Shown here piece after piece: positions 1 to 9,869 of a DNA stretch of 64,000 nt. Location: NCBI RefSeq assembly GCF_028583425.1, contig NC_072801.1, positions 61,829,766 to 61,893,765 on the forward strand, read 5' to 3'. The translations under genes and the position numbers were made by a program. A model generated the notes under the pieces. The model did not search any database. It saw only the letters and a program-made list of their open reading frames with translations, and had not been told where the DNA came from. The stretch's first letter is position 1. Every line of letters begins with the position of its first letter. The DNA comes from Eublepharis macularius. Taxonomy: Eukaryota; Chordata; Lepidosauria; Squamata; Eublepharidae.

Positions 1-700
1 ACGTTTACCCTCTCTTTTTACCTTCACAACAAACCTGTGAGGTAGAATATGCTGAGTCACTCAATAAGCATCACTACTGAGTGAGAATATCTCCCTAGAC
101 CTAGTTTGACACACGCATAAAGCTAGTCATCCCTGGCATGATAAATTCAGGTGGGTATTCATGTTAACCTGAAACAACAAAATCGAGTATAAGCCCAGTG
201 GCAAACAGAAGTATGCAGGAATAACTGTTGTTAAGTCTTAAAGGTGCTACTAGCCTCCTGTTTTATTTGGCTCTCTCCAGGAATTATTTCTGCCTGTGGT
301 CATGTTGCTTCCATGGTCAAAGACACGGGCCACACCCCCTTCCAGAGCTACTTGGCCAGCTGCCCTATTCTAACCCTTCAGTGCAGAGAACTACTTCTGT
401 CCCCCCCGCCCACCCAAGGTTATTTTGGGTAAGCAGCGAGATACCACAGAGTAGGGGTGAAATGATTTCAGTCTTGTATACTCTATTTATATTGACTAGA
501 AATTTCACAGTCCTTTGATCTGACGTGTCTTCAGTTTACAAAGTAGGATTTGAATTGTTTTGCAATCAAGTTCTAGCTAATCTGTCACAAAAGGATCACT
601 TGTTTACGCTCCTGCTTAAGAACCCAAGAAAAAAAGTTTGTCTAGCTCAGATCAAAGTCTATGCAGTTCAGTTATTCTTAGCAAAACTCCTAGCAAGAAC
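1..700. other. Intergenic, nothing recognised
   Basis: AT-rich sequence without convincing exons, splice sites in frame, or a repeat I can name. Confidence 0.5.
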
Positions 701-702
701 AT

Positions 703-899
703 GAGGTTGCCAACCTGCAGGTGAGACTTGGAGACCTCCCAGAATTACAACTGATTTCCAGATGGTACAGACCAGTTCCCCTGGAGAAGGGTGGACTCTG
801 GCATTATGCCCTGTTGAGTTCTCTTCCACCTCCCAACCCCACATCCTCCAGACCCAAATCTCCAGGAATTTCCCAACCCAAAGTTGGCAACTCTATAAA
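703..899 (+). mobile_element. hAT-like short element, family A, copy 1
   Basis: It opens with GGTTGCCAACCTGCAGGTG and closes with TTGGCAACTCT. This is a family of about 200 bp with inverted ends AGGGTTGCCA, found ten times in the window. Its core carries GAATTACAACTGAT and, near the end, TCTCCAGGAATTTCCCAAC. Confidence 0.7.
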
Positions 900-946
900 G
901 ATGACCCATAAGCCGAACATCATCTACCACCTTCCCACTACTGCCA

Positions 947-1179
947 TTCAGTATATACAGAGGAGTTAGCCGTGTTAGTCTGTAGTAGGAAAATCAAAAA
1001 GAGTCCAGTGGAACCTTTAAGACTAACCAACTTTATTGTAGCATAAGCTTTCGAGAATCACAGTTATCTTCGTCAGATGCATCTGACGAAGAGAACTGTG
1101 ATTCTCAAAAGCTTATGCTACAATAAAGTTGGTTAGTCTTAAAGGTTCCACTGGACTCTTTTTGATTTCAGTATATACA
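947..1179. mobile_element. Palindromic Penelope-like insertion with 13-bp target duplication
   Basis: TTCAGTATATACA occurs at 947-959 and again at 1167-1179. Between them lies a near-perfect palindrome with 89-bp arms (991-1079 and 1080-1168) centred on GATGCATC. Each arm ends outward in AAATCAAAAAGAGTCC. A short non-palindromic lead is at 960-990. This looks like two head-to-head copies of the pseudo-LTR of a Penelope-like element. It is a fossil without coding capacity. Confidence 0.75.
1049..1076 (-). ncRNA. Hammerhead-ribozyme-like core in the palindrome arm
   Basis: On the minus strand CTGACGA is followed by one extra base, a short stem-loop and GAAA, in the order of hammerhead core boxes (CUGANGA, stem II, GAAA). 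Published work reports hammerhead motifs in Penelope-like elements. The extra base before stem II departs from the standard fold, so activity is uncertain. Confidence 0.4.
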
Positions 1180-1224
1180 CTGTGTGGTGTCTTTCTACAA
1201 AGCAGACTCATCACAAAAAACTGG

Positions 1225-1424
1225 GGGTGCACGCCTCCAGGTGGTGGCTGGAGATCTCCAGGGAATTACAACTGATCTCCAGGCCCCTGGGAAAAATGGC
1301 TGCTCTGGAGGGTGGACTGTATGGCATTATACCCTGCGGTTCTTCCCCTCCCCAAACCCCAACTTCTCCAGGCTCCATCTCCAAAATTTCAAGGAATTTC
1401 CCAGCTTGGAGCTGGCAATCCTAC
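1225..1424 (+). mobile_element. hAT-like short element, family A, copy 2
   Basis: It shares the family core (TGGCTGGAGATCTCCAGGGA) and the end GAGCTGGCAATCCT. The outer left end is worn. Confidence 0.7.
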
Positions 1425-1429
1425 AAAAA

Positions 1430-2925
1430 ATCTTCAATCACAGCTGAGTGTGGAGTGTTACAGCTGAGAAAGGAGACCCCAGAAAATGTCTAATGTGCTA
1501 AATTGGGGTGTGTAGAACATGAGCCAGTGTTTCAGACAAAGGTAATTGGTGTCAGCCTGTACTGCTAGCAGAGGTTTCCTCATCTGCAGCTCCTGCAGAG
1601 GCTGGAAAAGGCAGAGGGCTTCATGGAAGGAGGGGTGGGGTTGGAGCTGGCTGAACTGTTCTCCATATATGGCCAGGAGAAAATCCCAGTTTGCCCTCAG
1701 TTGAACATTTGGTCTCAATCACGCTTCACTTCTGAGCTGAGGAAAGGGAAAAGAAAGAGGAAAAAAAAACCCTCCTGGGCTCAGCGCCAGCCTTGCTGCC
1801 TGTCTCCCTTCTGGGCTACTTCCCAGACAACCCCAGCAGCTCTCCGCCTTCTGTCCCCTTTCGACGGCTATGCCAGCTTCTCCACCAGCAGGATCCACAC
1901 AGTCCACCCCAAAGCCCATTCCATCATTTGTACTGGATGCTGCCCCCCGCCCCGCCCCGGACCTTCTGAAGCTGGGCCCCAGGAGGAGTTCAGCCAAGCT
2001 GCTCAGAGAGAAAAAAATAAAGATAAATATGGAGGCAGTTGCAGTGGTCACAACGGAGATGTTAACTAACAGAGAGCTTTTTTTGTGTTTCCAGTCCCGC
2101 TTAATGTGTCCTCTCTACCCTGAAGTCATAACATTTTCTTTCGCAACTGGTAAACCACAGGCGAGTGCAATTCATGCAGGAAAGAAAGAAGACGGCCATT
2201 TCAAGAAATGTACGCTCCAGCCAATATGAATTAGAATTACAGAGGCAGGAAATGCAATAATAATAATAATTTATTCAGACTAAGAGCCACCATTATAAAT
2301 CTGTTCCTACAGTGCTGAATACAAAGTAGAATTATCACCCCATACCTTTCAGGAGATAACTTTAAAGTGATGTAATTCATAATTAAGCTTAATGGATTTT
2401 AGCTGCTTTTGTTTGACCTATTGGGAAGGTGGAAGAGTAGCAGCAGTTGATCTTTTTCCTTGCTACCAACCTTCCAAAATATGTGCAGTTTTTGCTGTTT
2501 CATTCCCCAGACTTTTACAATGTTTTCACAATACCGCTACTGGGGCTGACATTTAAAGTGGAACACTGGCAAGTGGGGCTTCTTGGTAGTTTTCCTTCAG
2601 GCCATTTTTCTGTCAAAACCAACTCCACCATGCTGATTTTATGGGCATTGGGCAGTGGGAGAGATTTATGGTCGCTCCTCCCACTGCACCAACTTCCCCT
2701 TTAAAATTGCCACCTCATGAAACATATTGTGTACAAATGTTAAAGTCAGAAAAAATAATAGAAGAAAGATGACATGTAATGTTATTCCACCCTAAATGCG
2801 CTCTCATTTGTGATTCTAGATTTATCTGCACACATGAACAGACACTAGTAATCTGGATTGAACTGGAAGAATTACCACAGTTTGCCTCTGTTTTCATGAG
2901 CAGCAGTCTCAACTAGGATGCTCAG
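1430..2925. other. Intergenic, mostly unique sequence
   Basis: A moderately G+C-rich patch at 1750-2030 has overlapping open frames on both strands without splice or family support. A short AAT microsatellite is near 2257. No gene recognised. Confidence 0.4.
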
Positions 2926-2927
2926 AG

Positions 2928-3190
2928 TTTGGGTTGCCAGCCTCCAGGTTGGGGCTGGGTATCTCATAGAATCACAGACTTGAAAGGGGCCATACAGACC
3001 CAATGCAGGATGAGCCTAAAGCATCCCTGACAAATATTCATCCAGCTTCTTCTTAAAAACTGCCAGTGAAGGGGAGCTCACCATCTCCCTAGGCCTGGAA
3101 TTACAATTCATCTCCAGGCTACAGAGATCAGTTCCCATGGAGAAAATGGCTGCTTTGGAGTGGGGAGTCACCTCATTCCTAACCATGAGT
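2928..3190 (+). mobile_element. hAT-like family A, copy 3, split by a CR1 fragment
   Basis: The element starts GGGTTGCCAGCCTCCAGG, stops near 2965, and resumes near 3096 with GGAATTACAATTCATCTCC. The gap is filled by CR1-type LINE sequence. Confidence 0.65.
2966..3095 (-). mobile_element. CR1 LINE 3'-end fragment
   Basis: It begins ATAGAATCACAGACTTGAAA and continues with GCCTAAAGCATCCCTGACAA, matching the reversed 3' end of amniote CR1 copies by recall. It interrupts family A copy 3 and is therefore the younger insertion. Confidence 0.65.
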
Positions 3191-3624
3191 AAAGAAAATA
3201 CCACCCACTTTGTATTCTTTCACAGCCTGGATTTGTAGGAGCAACACAATCATTCAAGCAGCTTGGCATAATCTATCACAAAAATTGGTGGCCTACAAAA
3301 CATTTTACTAGCCTGCTTGCCCACATATAACTATGACAGTTATTAGTGGCTAGGATCACTTTCTCCCTTATCAACCTGTCTGCACGCTAGTATCTGTCAA
3401 CAGAAAGACCTACTTTGATGGGCAAATCCGATAAGGGGTTCAGAGATCAAGGAGATCTTAGTTTTCTTGATGTTGTTAATGTTAAGTATCAAGGGAGCAG
3501 AGGCCTGATTCTGATCAAGGCCATAAAGTAAGTGTTAAGCCTCAAAGCAGCCTAGGGTAAGGTGGTTATATGGTTAACCACTTGTCCCATTTAAAGGAAA
3601 AACAGGTGTAGATAACCTGTATGG

Positions 3625-3845
3625 TAAAGTTGCCAGCTCCAAGTTGGGAAATTCCTGGAGATTTGAGGGGTGGAACATGGAGAGGACAGGATTTGGAGAA
3701 GGGAGGGACCACAGCATGGTAAAATGCCATGGAGTCCACCCTCCAAAGCAGCCGTTTTCTCCAGAGGAACTAATCTCTGTCACCTGGAGATCAGTTGTAA
3801 TTCCGGGAGATCTCCAGCTACCACCTGGAGGCTGGCAGCCTTACT
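3625..3845 (-). mobile_element. hAT-like short element, family A, copy 4
   Basis: Reverse orientation: it opens AAGTTGCCAGCTCCAAGTTG and closes GGAGGCTGGCAGCCTTAC. Confidence 0.7.
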
Positions 3846-4213
3846 GTATGGTTACCCCTACAGCACCAACAACTACTCTCTGGGTCCATTTCAGAGCAGG
3901 AAAACAGTGCAGGGTGGAAGGCTTAATTCAGAATCAGGCCCTCCTGTGCCTAAAATTTGCATTTTAAAAAATAATTCAAAATCTCAGGGCTCTTCTTACA
4001 CAGCCTCTACCGGTCATGAGACAGAAGAACCCCCTCCATCTGAGACTGGGCAGCTGGCAAAGAAAGGCAGGGTCTTTTCTGGGGTGGCATCCAGATTACG
4101 GATCTCTCTTTTCAGAGATTTGTGTTGCTCCCTAGCTTTTATTATTTGCTCAGTCTGTCTTACTATAAGCAGGCTTTTGGGAAGTGAAAAAGTGGGAATT
4201 TCTATTGAGGAGG

Positions 4214-4448
4214 TTGGTAGCTTCTGTGGTTGCTGTGGGTTTTCCGGGCTGTATTGCCGTGGTCTTGGCATTGTAGTTCCTGATGTTTCACCAGCAGCTG
4301 TGGCTGGCATCTTCAGAGGTGTAGCATTGAAAGACAGAGATCTCTCAGTGTCACCTGTGGGTTTTCCAGGCAATACAGCCTGGAAAACCCACAACAACCA
4401 TCGTTCTCCGGCCGTGAAAGCCTTCGACAATACATTGGTAGCTTCTGT
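4214..4448. mobile_element. Penelope-like insertion, GCCAGC type, 14-bp target duplication
   Basis: TTGGTAGCTTCTGT is found at 4214-4227 and 4435-4448. The insert ends are inverted: TGTGGGTTTTCCGGGCTGTA on the left answers a matching reversed stretch near 4371-4400. The left part includes CAGCAGCTGTGGCTGGCATC, the reverse of the hammerhead-like segment seen at 49.8 kb. Fossil, no coding capacity. Confidence 0.7.
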
Positions 4449-4554
4449 TTGCATTTTTACACTGTACACACACCTCAAAGGCTAGCTTGAGGTTCAAGTG
4501 ATTTTATACTGCATTTTAAAATTTATTATGGGTTGGATTCAATAAACTCCCTTT

Positions 4555-4616
4555 CTCTGAGTGAGAAGACTTCTTCAGGCAGAGTGAACTCTGTCAGAAG
4601 AAGGCTTGTCACTCAG
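4555..4616. repeat. Short imperfect hairpin
   Basis: CTGAGTGAGAAGACTTCTTC is answered about 20 bases later by its near-complement (CAGAAGAAGGCTTGTCACTC). Probably a remnant of a small inverted-repeat element. Confidence 0.35.
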
Positions 4617-4885
4617 CAAAGAACCCATTAACTTGCCTCTCAAATACAACAGCAGAAATTTCAGGTAAAAATATTTTTAAGATCGATAAATACAATGAAA
4701 AGGATTAGACAACAACAGCAACCTGCTTTAGTGAAATTTCCCTGCTTCACAAGGTATTCCCAAAAGCAATTCTGACTCCCCTCTGATAAACTGTTTCAGT
4801 TCAGGATAACTAATCCAAACTGTTCTTCAGCATGCTCCCACAAATGCTTCCATAATAATTTATGAATAGAAATTGTATGCCGCAA

Positions 4886-4972
4886 ATAGTATAATCCTAT
4901 GCGGAGTTACTCCCATTGAAACAGGTTTAGACTAGAGTAACTTTGCATAGGATTGCCCTGTAAGCCTACAAT
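4886..4972. mobile_element. Small palindromic element (ATAATCCTATGC type)
   Basis: Inverted ends ATAATCCTATGCGGAGTTAC and GTAACTTTGCATAGGATTGC surround a short centre. The same type recurs at 5.29, 43.0 and, partly, 48.65 kb. Confidence 0.6.
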
Positions 4973-5289
4973 TCCAATCTTTAAAAATAAAGTTTTGAAA
5001 GTGAGAGGTGTGAGAGTTTTTATATAAAAACCCATATGTAACTCAGAAAGGGGGGTAGAGTTAAATGTTTTTGAAAACACTGTGGGGAGGGGAGGCTGCA
5101 AAATTACCCCCTTCCATTCCCTAAGTGACACAGAACATTTTCAAACAATTTCAGAGAAATATCGCCTGCTTAAATGTAAACTGTTTTCAGAGAGAACTCT
5201 TGAAAACACAGAGAAGGAAACGCCCAAGGTGAAGGATAAAACTGAAGGGCGGGCTGGTGGACATCCCAGCTTCAAATACAGGACACTTA

Positions 5290-5375
5290 CAGTGCAATCC
5301 TAGGCATAGTTACTCCAATCTAAGCATACAGTGGACTTAGATTGGAGTAACTGCACAGGAATGCACTGCTGAGGC
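5290..5375. mobile_element. Small palindromic element, second copy
   Basis: CAATCCTAGGCATAGTTACT and AGTAACTGCACAGGAATGCA are inverted ends around CCAATCTAAG / CTTAGATTGG. Confidence 0.6.
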
Positions 5376-5379
5376 TTAA

Positions 5380-6499
5380 CACTTAAGAAAACAGGTCTTT
5401 CCTCCTTAAAAAGCACCCAGGAAAGCTAGAATGTATGGCTTAAGACACTGATGTACAGAAAATCCAAAACCTCAACCAGATACAAGAATAACAGCGCGGT
5501 AGAATTGGGGGTAAGATTTCTAGGGTGTTCCCATCCCCTGAAGGATGAGTTTGAAGGCAGTTCAAAGCATAGAGGTCTGGGAGATCTTGAAAATAGTTCT
5601 GGGTTTCCCAATTAATGGAACAAATTGGGTTCTCTCATTCTTTTAAGTATATGGAGCCATAAAATCTTCCAAATGTTTCTTCCTAAAAACTCCCCAAAGA
5701 ACGCTGTTTCTCAACTGGCAAAGAGTAACACAGTCCCAAAGATAGTCAGCAGAAAGCCAGGCACATAAATAGAAATAAATAAATAAATCGAGCGGAAGAT
5801 GGGACCCTCCCATGGAATAGGAAAAGGGACGCTGGGGGAAGAGTTAGGGTTGATTTTGTAAACCGGTTGTTGCGAAATCGGCGACTTTGGCCAGCCTGGA
5901 TTGCAGCAAAGCCTATTTGTGGAGCTGAACAGTTGAAACTGGACACTCCCTTGTCCTGCTGTCTGCCCATTCAAGCATCTACTTGTCCTAAAGACTAAAC
6001 TTGTGAATAACTGCTCCCTAAGTGGCCCCTGATGATAGAGGGGCAAATCAGTTATGGTAACTCAGGTCATCAATATGCCACAAGTGACAAACCAAGCAAT
6101 TTCTTAACCAGGGCCCATAACTCCTTAATGTTTAGCTGAATTCCTGTTCGTTGCATGCTACTTTTGTAAAGAGCTTGAGAGAGAACTGTAGGATTTTATC
6201 CTGGTGGGGAGGGATGAGCAGTTTAAAGGAACTTGGCTCCACTGGCTGTTAGAAACCATTGCAAGGGGGAAAGAAAGGGCTGCCTAAAATCCTGAACACC
6301 CTCAAAAGTTTGGAATGCCCCCCCCCCCAAGATTTGGAGATCATCCCCAGAACTGGCACAAGGGTCTCATTGAATATATGCCTGAGATCTGAGTATCATA
6401 GCATACGTATACAGCAAAAAAAGTTGCAGAAAAACTAGAAAATCTATTTCCTCCCATTAAGCAGCTAGCCCACTGCTAATTGCAGAGGCACATACCCTC

Positions 6500-6534
<35 letters not shown>

Positions 6535-7155
6535 TTTGACCACATCACACACAGATGCTCAGCTATTACACACATCTTTTCCTTACAAAACCACAACTGG
6601 TCCCTCAGACATGCCTCTGTGTCCCACAATGCATATTCATTATTAGCACAAACCCACCACATCACACTCTTATGCACCACTAAACAGTCTTCTGCACAAA
6701 ACTGTCATAGCCCCTTACAACCACAGACTGACAATGCATGTGACACTGTGAGATCAGAAATCTCCATGGGTTGTACTCAGGAAGAGCACGCAGGATCACA
6801 GCCTCCCTTCCAGAGTCTGGCAGGCACTGCTTTCCATATCCACAGCATCATACCCCCTGCGGGCCACACACGCAGCGCCTGCTTCATCGGCGCACTTACT
6901 CAAGCACTGCCGAAATTATGCCCACAGAACATTCCATCGTGTCCCAATTAAGAACTCAGGGGTGCAGCATGTGCCAATTCGACCCCAGAAAGCTGGGCGC
7001 ACTCCTCCCTCCCAGCCACAAGGGGCTGGGGCTTCTGCCCCACCCGCACCGAAAACCAACAGCACAGGATGTGGCTCTCTCCCTTAACTTCCCCAAAAGC
7101 AACAGGTTTCCAAGGGGGTGTGGCCCTCTACAGCAGTCACACAATACAAAGTTCA
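5380..7155. other. Intergenic, no gene recognised
   Basis: Mostly unremarkable sequence with one dinucleotide tract. Open frames here lack splice or family support. Confidence 0.4.
6499..6534. repeat. (TC)n(AC)n microsatellite
   Basis: A run of TC dinucleotides passes directly into AC dinucleotides. Confidence 0.9.
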
Positions 7156-7159
7156 GAAT

Positions 7160-7720
7160 GCGCAGGGCACAACGGAGACCGGGCGCTGGTCCTTTTCTCG
7201 GATCCTCGGCCTGTCCTTCGCTATCCCTCCCAGAGAACGCGAGGAGCCCGGTCCCTGCTCGTTTCCCCCCGGAGAAGCCTGCTTTCCTGCTCGCCGCCTC
7301 TGCGGTCCCAGCCGCTCCAGCTCCGCCTGCGATGTTCAAAACTCGGGAGCCTTCGCCTCCCGGGTTAACCCCTTGCGTCCCGGGGCCCCGGGGCCTTCGA
7401 GTGGCCCATCCCAGGCCAGCGACTTACTTGCAGAGGCAGGGGGGAGAGGCGGCCTGTCTCGTGGGGGGCCAGGCAGGCCGGCGGCGGCAGCAGCAGGGCT
7501 CCGAGGCGAGGAGAGCCGAGAAGATGCTCGGATCGAGGGGAAACGGCCGCAAGTCTGGAGCCGAGGAGGGGAGGGGAGGAGAGCTGGGTGTGGTACCCAG
7601 GAAGGAGGGAGTGACACGGCGGAGGGAGAGAGGGGCGGGGAAGGCCAGGATGGGGGCGGAGACCGGGGACGGGGGACGGGGGAAAGGGCCGAGGGGGCGA
7701 TGCTGAGGGGGTTGCTGGAG
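7160..7720 (-). promoter_or_regulatory. CpG island with probable minus-strand non-coding first exon
   Basis: This is a long G+C- and CpG-rich block. On the minus strand a strong donor, CTGCAA then GTAAGTC, ends an exon at 7428. The minus-strand sequence from about 7700 to 7428 has no ATG that I can see, as expected for a 5' UTR exon. The gene would run left out of the window, behind ODAD1 and in the same direction. No downstream coding exon is visible in 1-7 kb, so the gene is not identified. Confidence 0.5.
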
Positions 7721-8078
7721 CAACCACACACACAAACACACCACACCCCAAAGACGTTGCGGATCGCCCAGAGCAAAGAGCCACCCCTTGTCCAGCGTCC
7801 AGTGGCCGGGGAGATGCTTCTGGGGCAAGCTCCGCTGCCGGTTTGCAGAGCCACGCTGCCCCTGGACGGGGAGGTTCCATTGAGCCAGCATGGGGAAGAG
7901 CCGTGGGTAGACGGCTCTCCTCCACCAGATCTGTCCAGTTTCCCTTCTCGTGGCCAGGGGCCATCATCGCGCATTGTGATAGTGAAGATGATACATTCAT
8001 AATACACTGGGAGAAAAAGTGCTTTCTTCTGTTTGCCCTCAATCTACTGCCAGTTACATTAATGTGATGACCCCAAAC

Positions 8079-8080
8079 AG

Positions 8081-8107
<27 letters not shown>
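8079..8107. repeat. (AC)n microsatellite
   Basis: An AC run of about 14 units ending in AGAG. Confidence 0.9.
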
Positions 8108-8109
<2 letters not shown>

Positions 8110-8111
<2 letters not shown>

Positions 8112-9390
8112 TACTAATAATATAAGAGAGGGAAGTGTTGTTATATTCGGGTTGGTGGTAATATATAACACTACTTATCATGGTCAGTTTTATTCACACC
8201 CTAATAGCCTTTTCTTTCTGTATTTAAAAGTTCCACAGTTTTTAGCTTTTCCTCATAGGGAAGCTTTCTCCCTAGCACTCATGAGCTTTCCCAGCTTTGG
8301 CCTTTTTGGTTTGCCTGCTCTTCATTCCTCCATGCTCTTTTAAACATCTTAGGTCAGAATGAAGTCTTGGCTCGGCTCCCATTACAGGATGACCCCATTA
8401 AAGGGACTAATCTCTTTCTCAGGAACAGAGGGTTTATTTCACACATCAAACTGTTCCTGCCTTTCAGGGCCTAGCCAGGTCAGATACCGGAAAATCTGTG
8501 ATCGGATCCTCCATTAAAAAATAATAATAAATGGAGCTATGGAAACTCCATTTCATATTTAGGCCATGGAGGGGGTTTAACCTCTTCCATCCCACATAGT
8601 GTCACTTATAGAACACTCTCTCACACACACAGACACACAACTATGCATGTGTTATGGGCCCTGCAAAGGAAAATAAAAGCGAAATGATAAACCAATGACA
8701 AAGCAAAAGGCACTTCTGTGCTTTTGAGATGCATCTCTTATTCTTTCACCTACCCCAAGAAGGCACTGGAAGCGATGAGAGAAACTCTTCCAGGCTCAGT
8801 TTTCTCTTTTATGAAACACTTGAAGATAACAGGCCTCCCGTAGGGTGTGGATATGTGGGATGAGATGCAACGAGCAGCCCACGCGCCCACCCCCGGCAAC
8901 TATTTCAGATATATTAGAGAACAGAAGTAAGAGTAGGTGAGAGCCTCACCCTAGCCTACCTCGCAGGGTCATTGTGAGGATAACAGAGGGAGGACCATGA
9001 TTCTTAGAGGAAGCTCCTTAAGGGAAAGAGGAAGCACGTGGGGTTAAATATAATAAATGCAGAACACGTTTTTAGTCCCTACCCGTGCCAAAACCCCCAC
9101 TCCCTATTATTTTGCTGCCACTCAATTCTTGTTTTCCCAGAGAACCCGTATAACCTAGTTCCTCCACCCCACCCCATTCCAAAGCAGGGAACCCCAATCT
9201 CCTCCCTCTGTGGATCTTCCCCTCTCGAAATTGTTATCCACTCCCCTCTTTTTAGGACATCGCTGACACCTTGTGGCTACAAATGGGTCTGCAAGAAGCT
9301 TGAGCAGGAGGTGTATAAAAGTTGGCCCTTGGCAACTGTATGCTTTCCCCTATGGGGTAGTAGGGTGAGGAAAGTCACACTAACAACAAC
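8110..9390. other. Intergenic with a worn SINE tail
   Basis: Sequence at 8935-9000 (CTAGCCTACCTCGCAGGGTC, then TGTGAGGATAACAGAGGG) is the 3' half of the tRNA-type SINE described at 36.9 kb. The rest is unrecognised. Confidence 0.4.
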
Positions 9391-9391
9391 A

Positions 9392-9600
9392 ACATTCGAT
9401 TTATATACCGCCCTTCAGGGCAACTTAACACCCACTCAGAGCAGTTTACACCCTGTGAGGCGGGTGGGGCTGGGAGAGCTCCTAGAAGCTATGACTGACC
9501 CAAGGTCACCCAGCTGGCTTCAAGTGGAGGAGTGGAGAATCAAACCCAGCTCTCCAGATTAGAGGCCTGCGCTCTCAACCACCACACCAAACTGGTTCTG
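9392..9600 (-). mobile_element. tRNA-type squamate SINE, reversed
   Basis: Reading the minus strand gives the order of the family: tRNA-like head (near CTCAACCACCACACCAAACT on plus), GGTCACCCAGCTGGCTTCAA, then a tail at ATTTATATACCGCCCTTCAG. Confidence 0.6.
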
Positions 9601-9616
9601 CTTCCCCAGTGCAGTT

Positions 9617-9862
9617 TCCAACACAACACAGTAGAAAAGAGCAAGAGTCCAGAAGTACCTATAAGACAAACAAAATGTGGGGTAGGGTATGAGCTTTTGT
9701 GAGTCACAGCTCTGAAGAAGTGAGTTGTGACTCACGAAAGCTCATGCCCTACCACAAATTTTCTTAGTCTTATAGGTGCTACTGGACTCTTTTCTACTGC
9801 TGGCTCTTTTCTACTGCTACAGACAGGCTAACACAGCTACCCATCTTGATCCAACACAACAC
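9617..9862. mobile_element. Palindromic Penelope-like insertion with 13-bp target duplication
   Basis: TCCAACACAACAC is at 9617-9629 and 9850-9862. The insert holds two inverted arms. AAGAGCAAGAGTCCAGAAGT on the left is answered by GGTGCTACTGGACTCTTTTC on the right, around a centre with CTGAAGAAGTGAG. A non-palindromic end (GACAGGCTAACACAGCTACC) is at the right. Fossil. Confidence 0.75.
9712..9739 (+). ncRNA. Hammerhead-ribozyme-like core
   Basis: CTGAAGA (9712-9718), one extra A, a 5-bp stem GTGAG/CTCAC with loop TTGTGA, then GAAA (9736-9739). The stem III region (GCTCATGC) is weaker than in known active hammerheads. Confidence 0.4.
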
Positions 9863-9869
9863 GGTCCTT

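Noticed and set aside
1719-2051. Minus-strand frame with a signal-peptide-like start
   Set aside because: The hydrophobic start comes from an A-rich tract, and the rest has no family resemblance or splice support.
3670-4485. A 271-codon plus-strand frame
   Set aside because: It runs through a family A copy and a palindromic insertion, so it is chance read-through of repeats.
6771-8171. Frames of 220-310 codons on both strands over the CpG island
   Set aside because: Stop codons are rare in GC-rich DNA. The frames overlap in many phases, show no domain, and run into an AC microsatellite.
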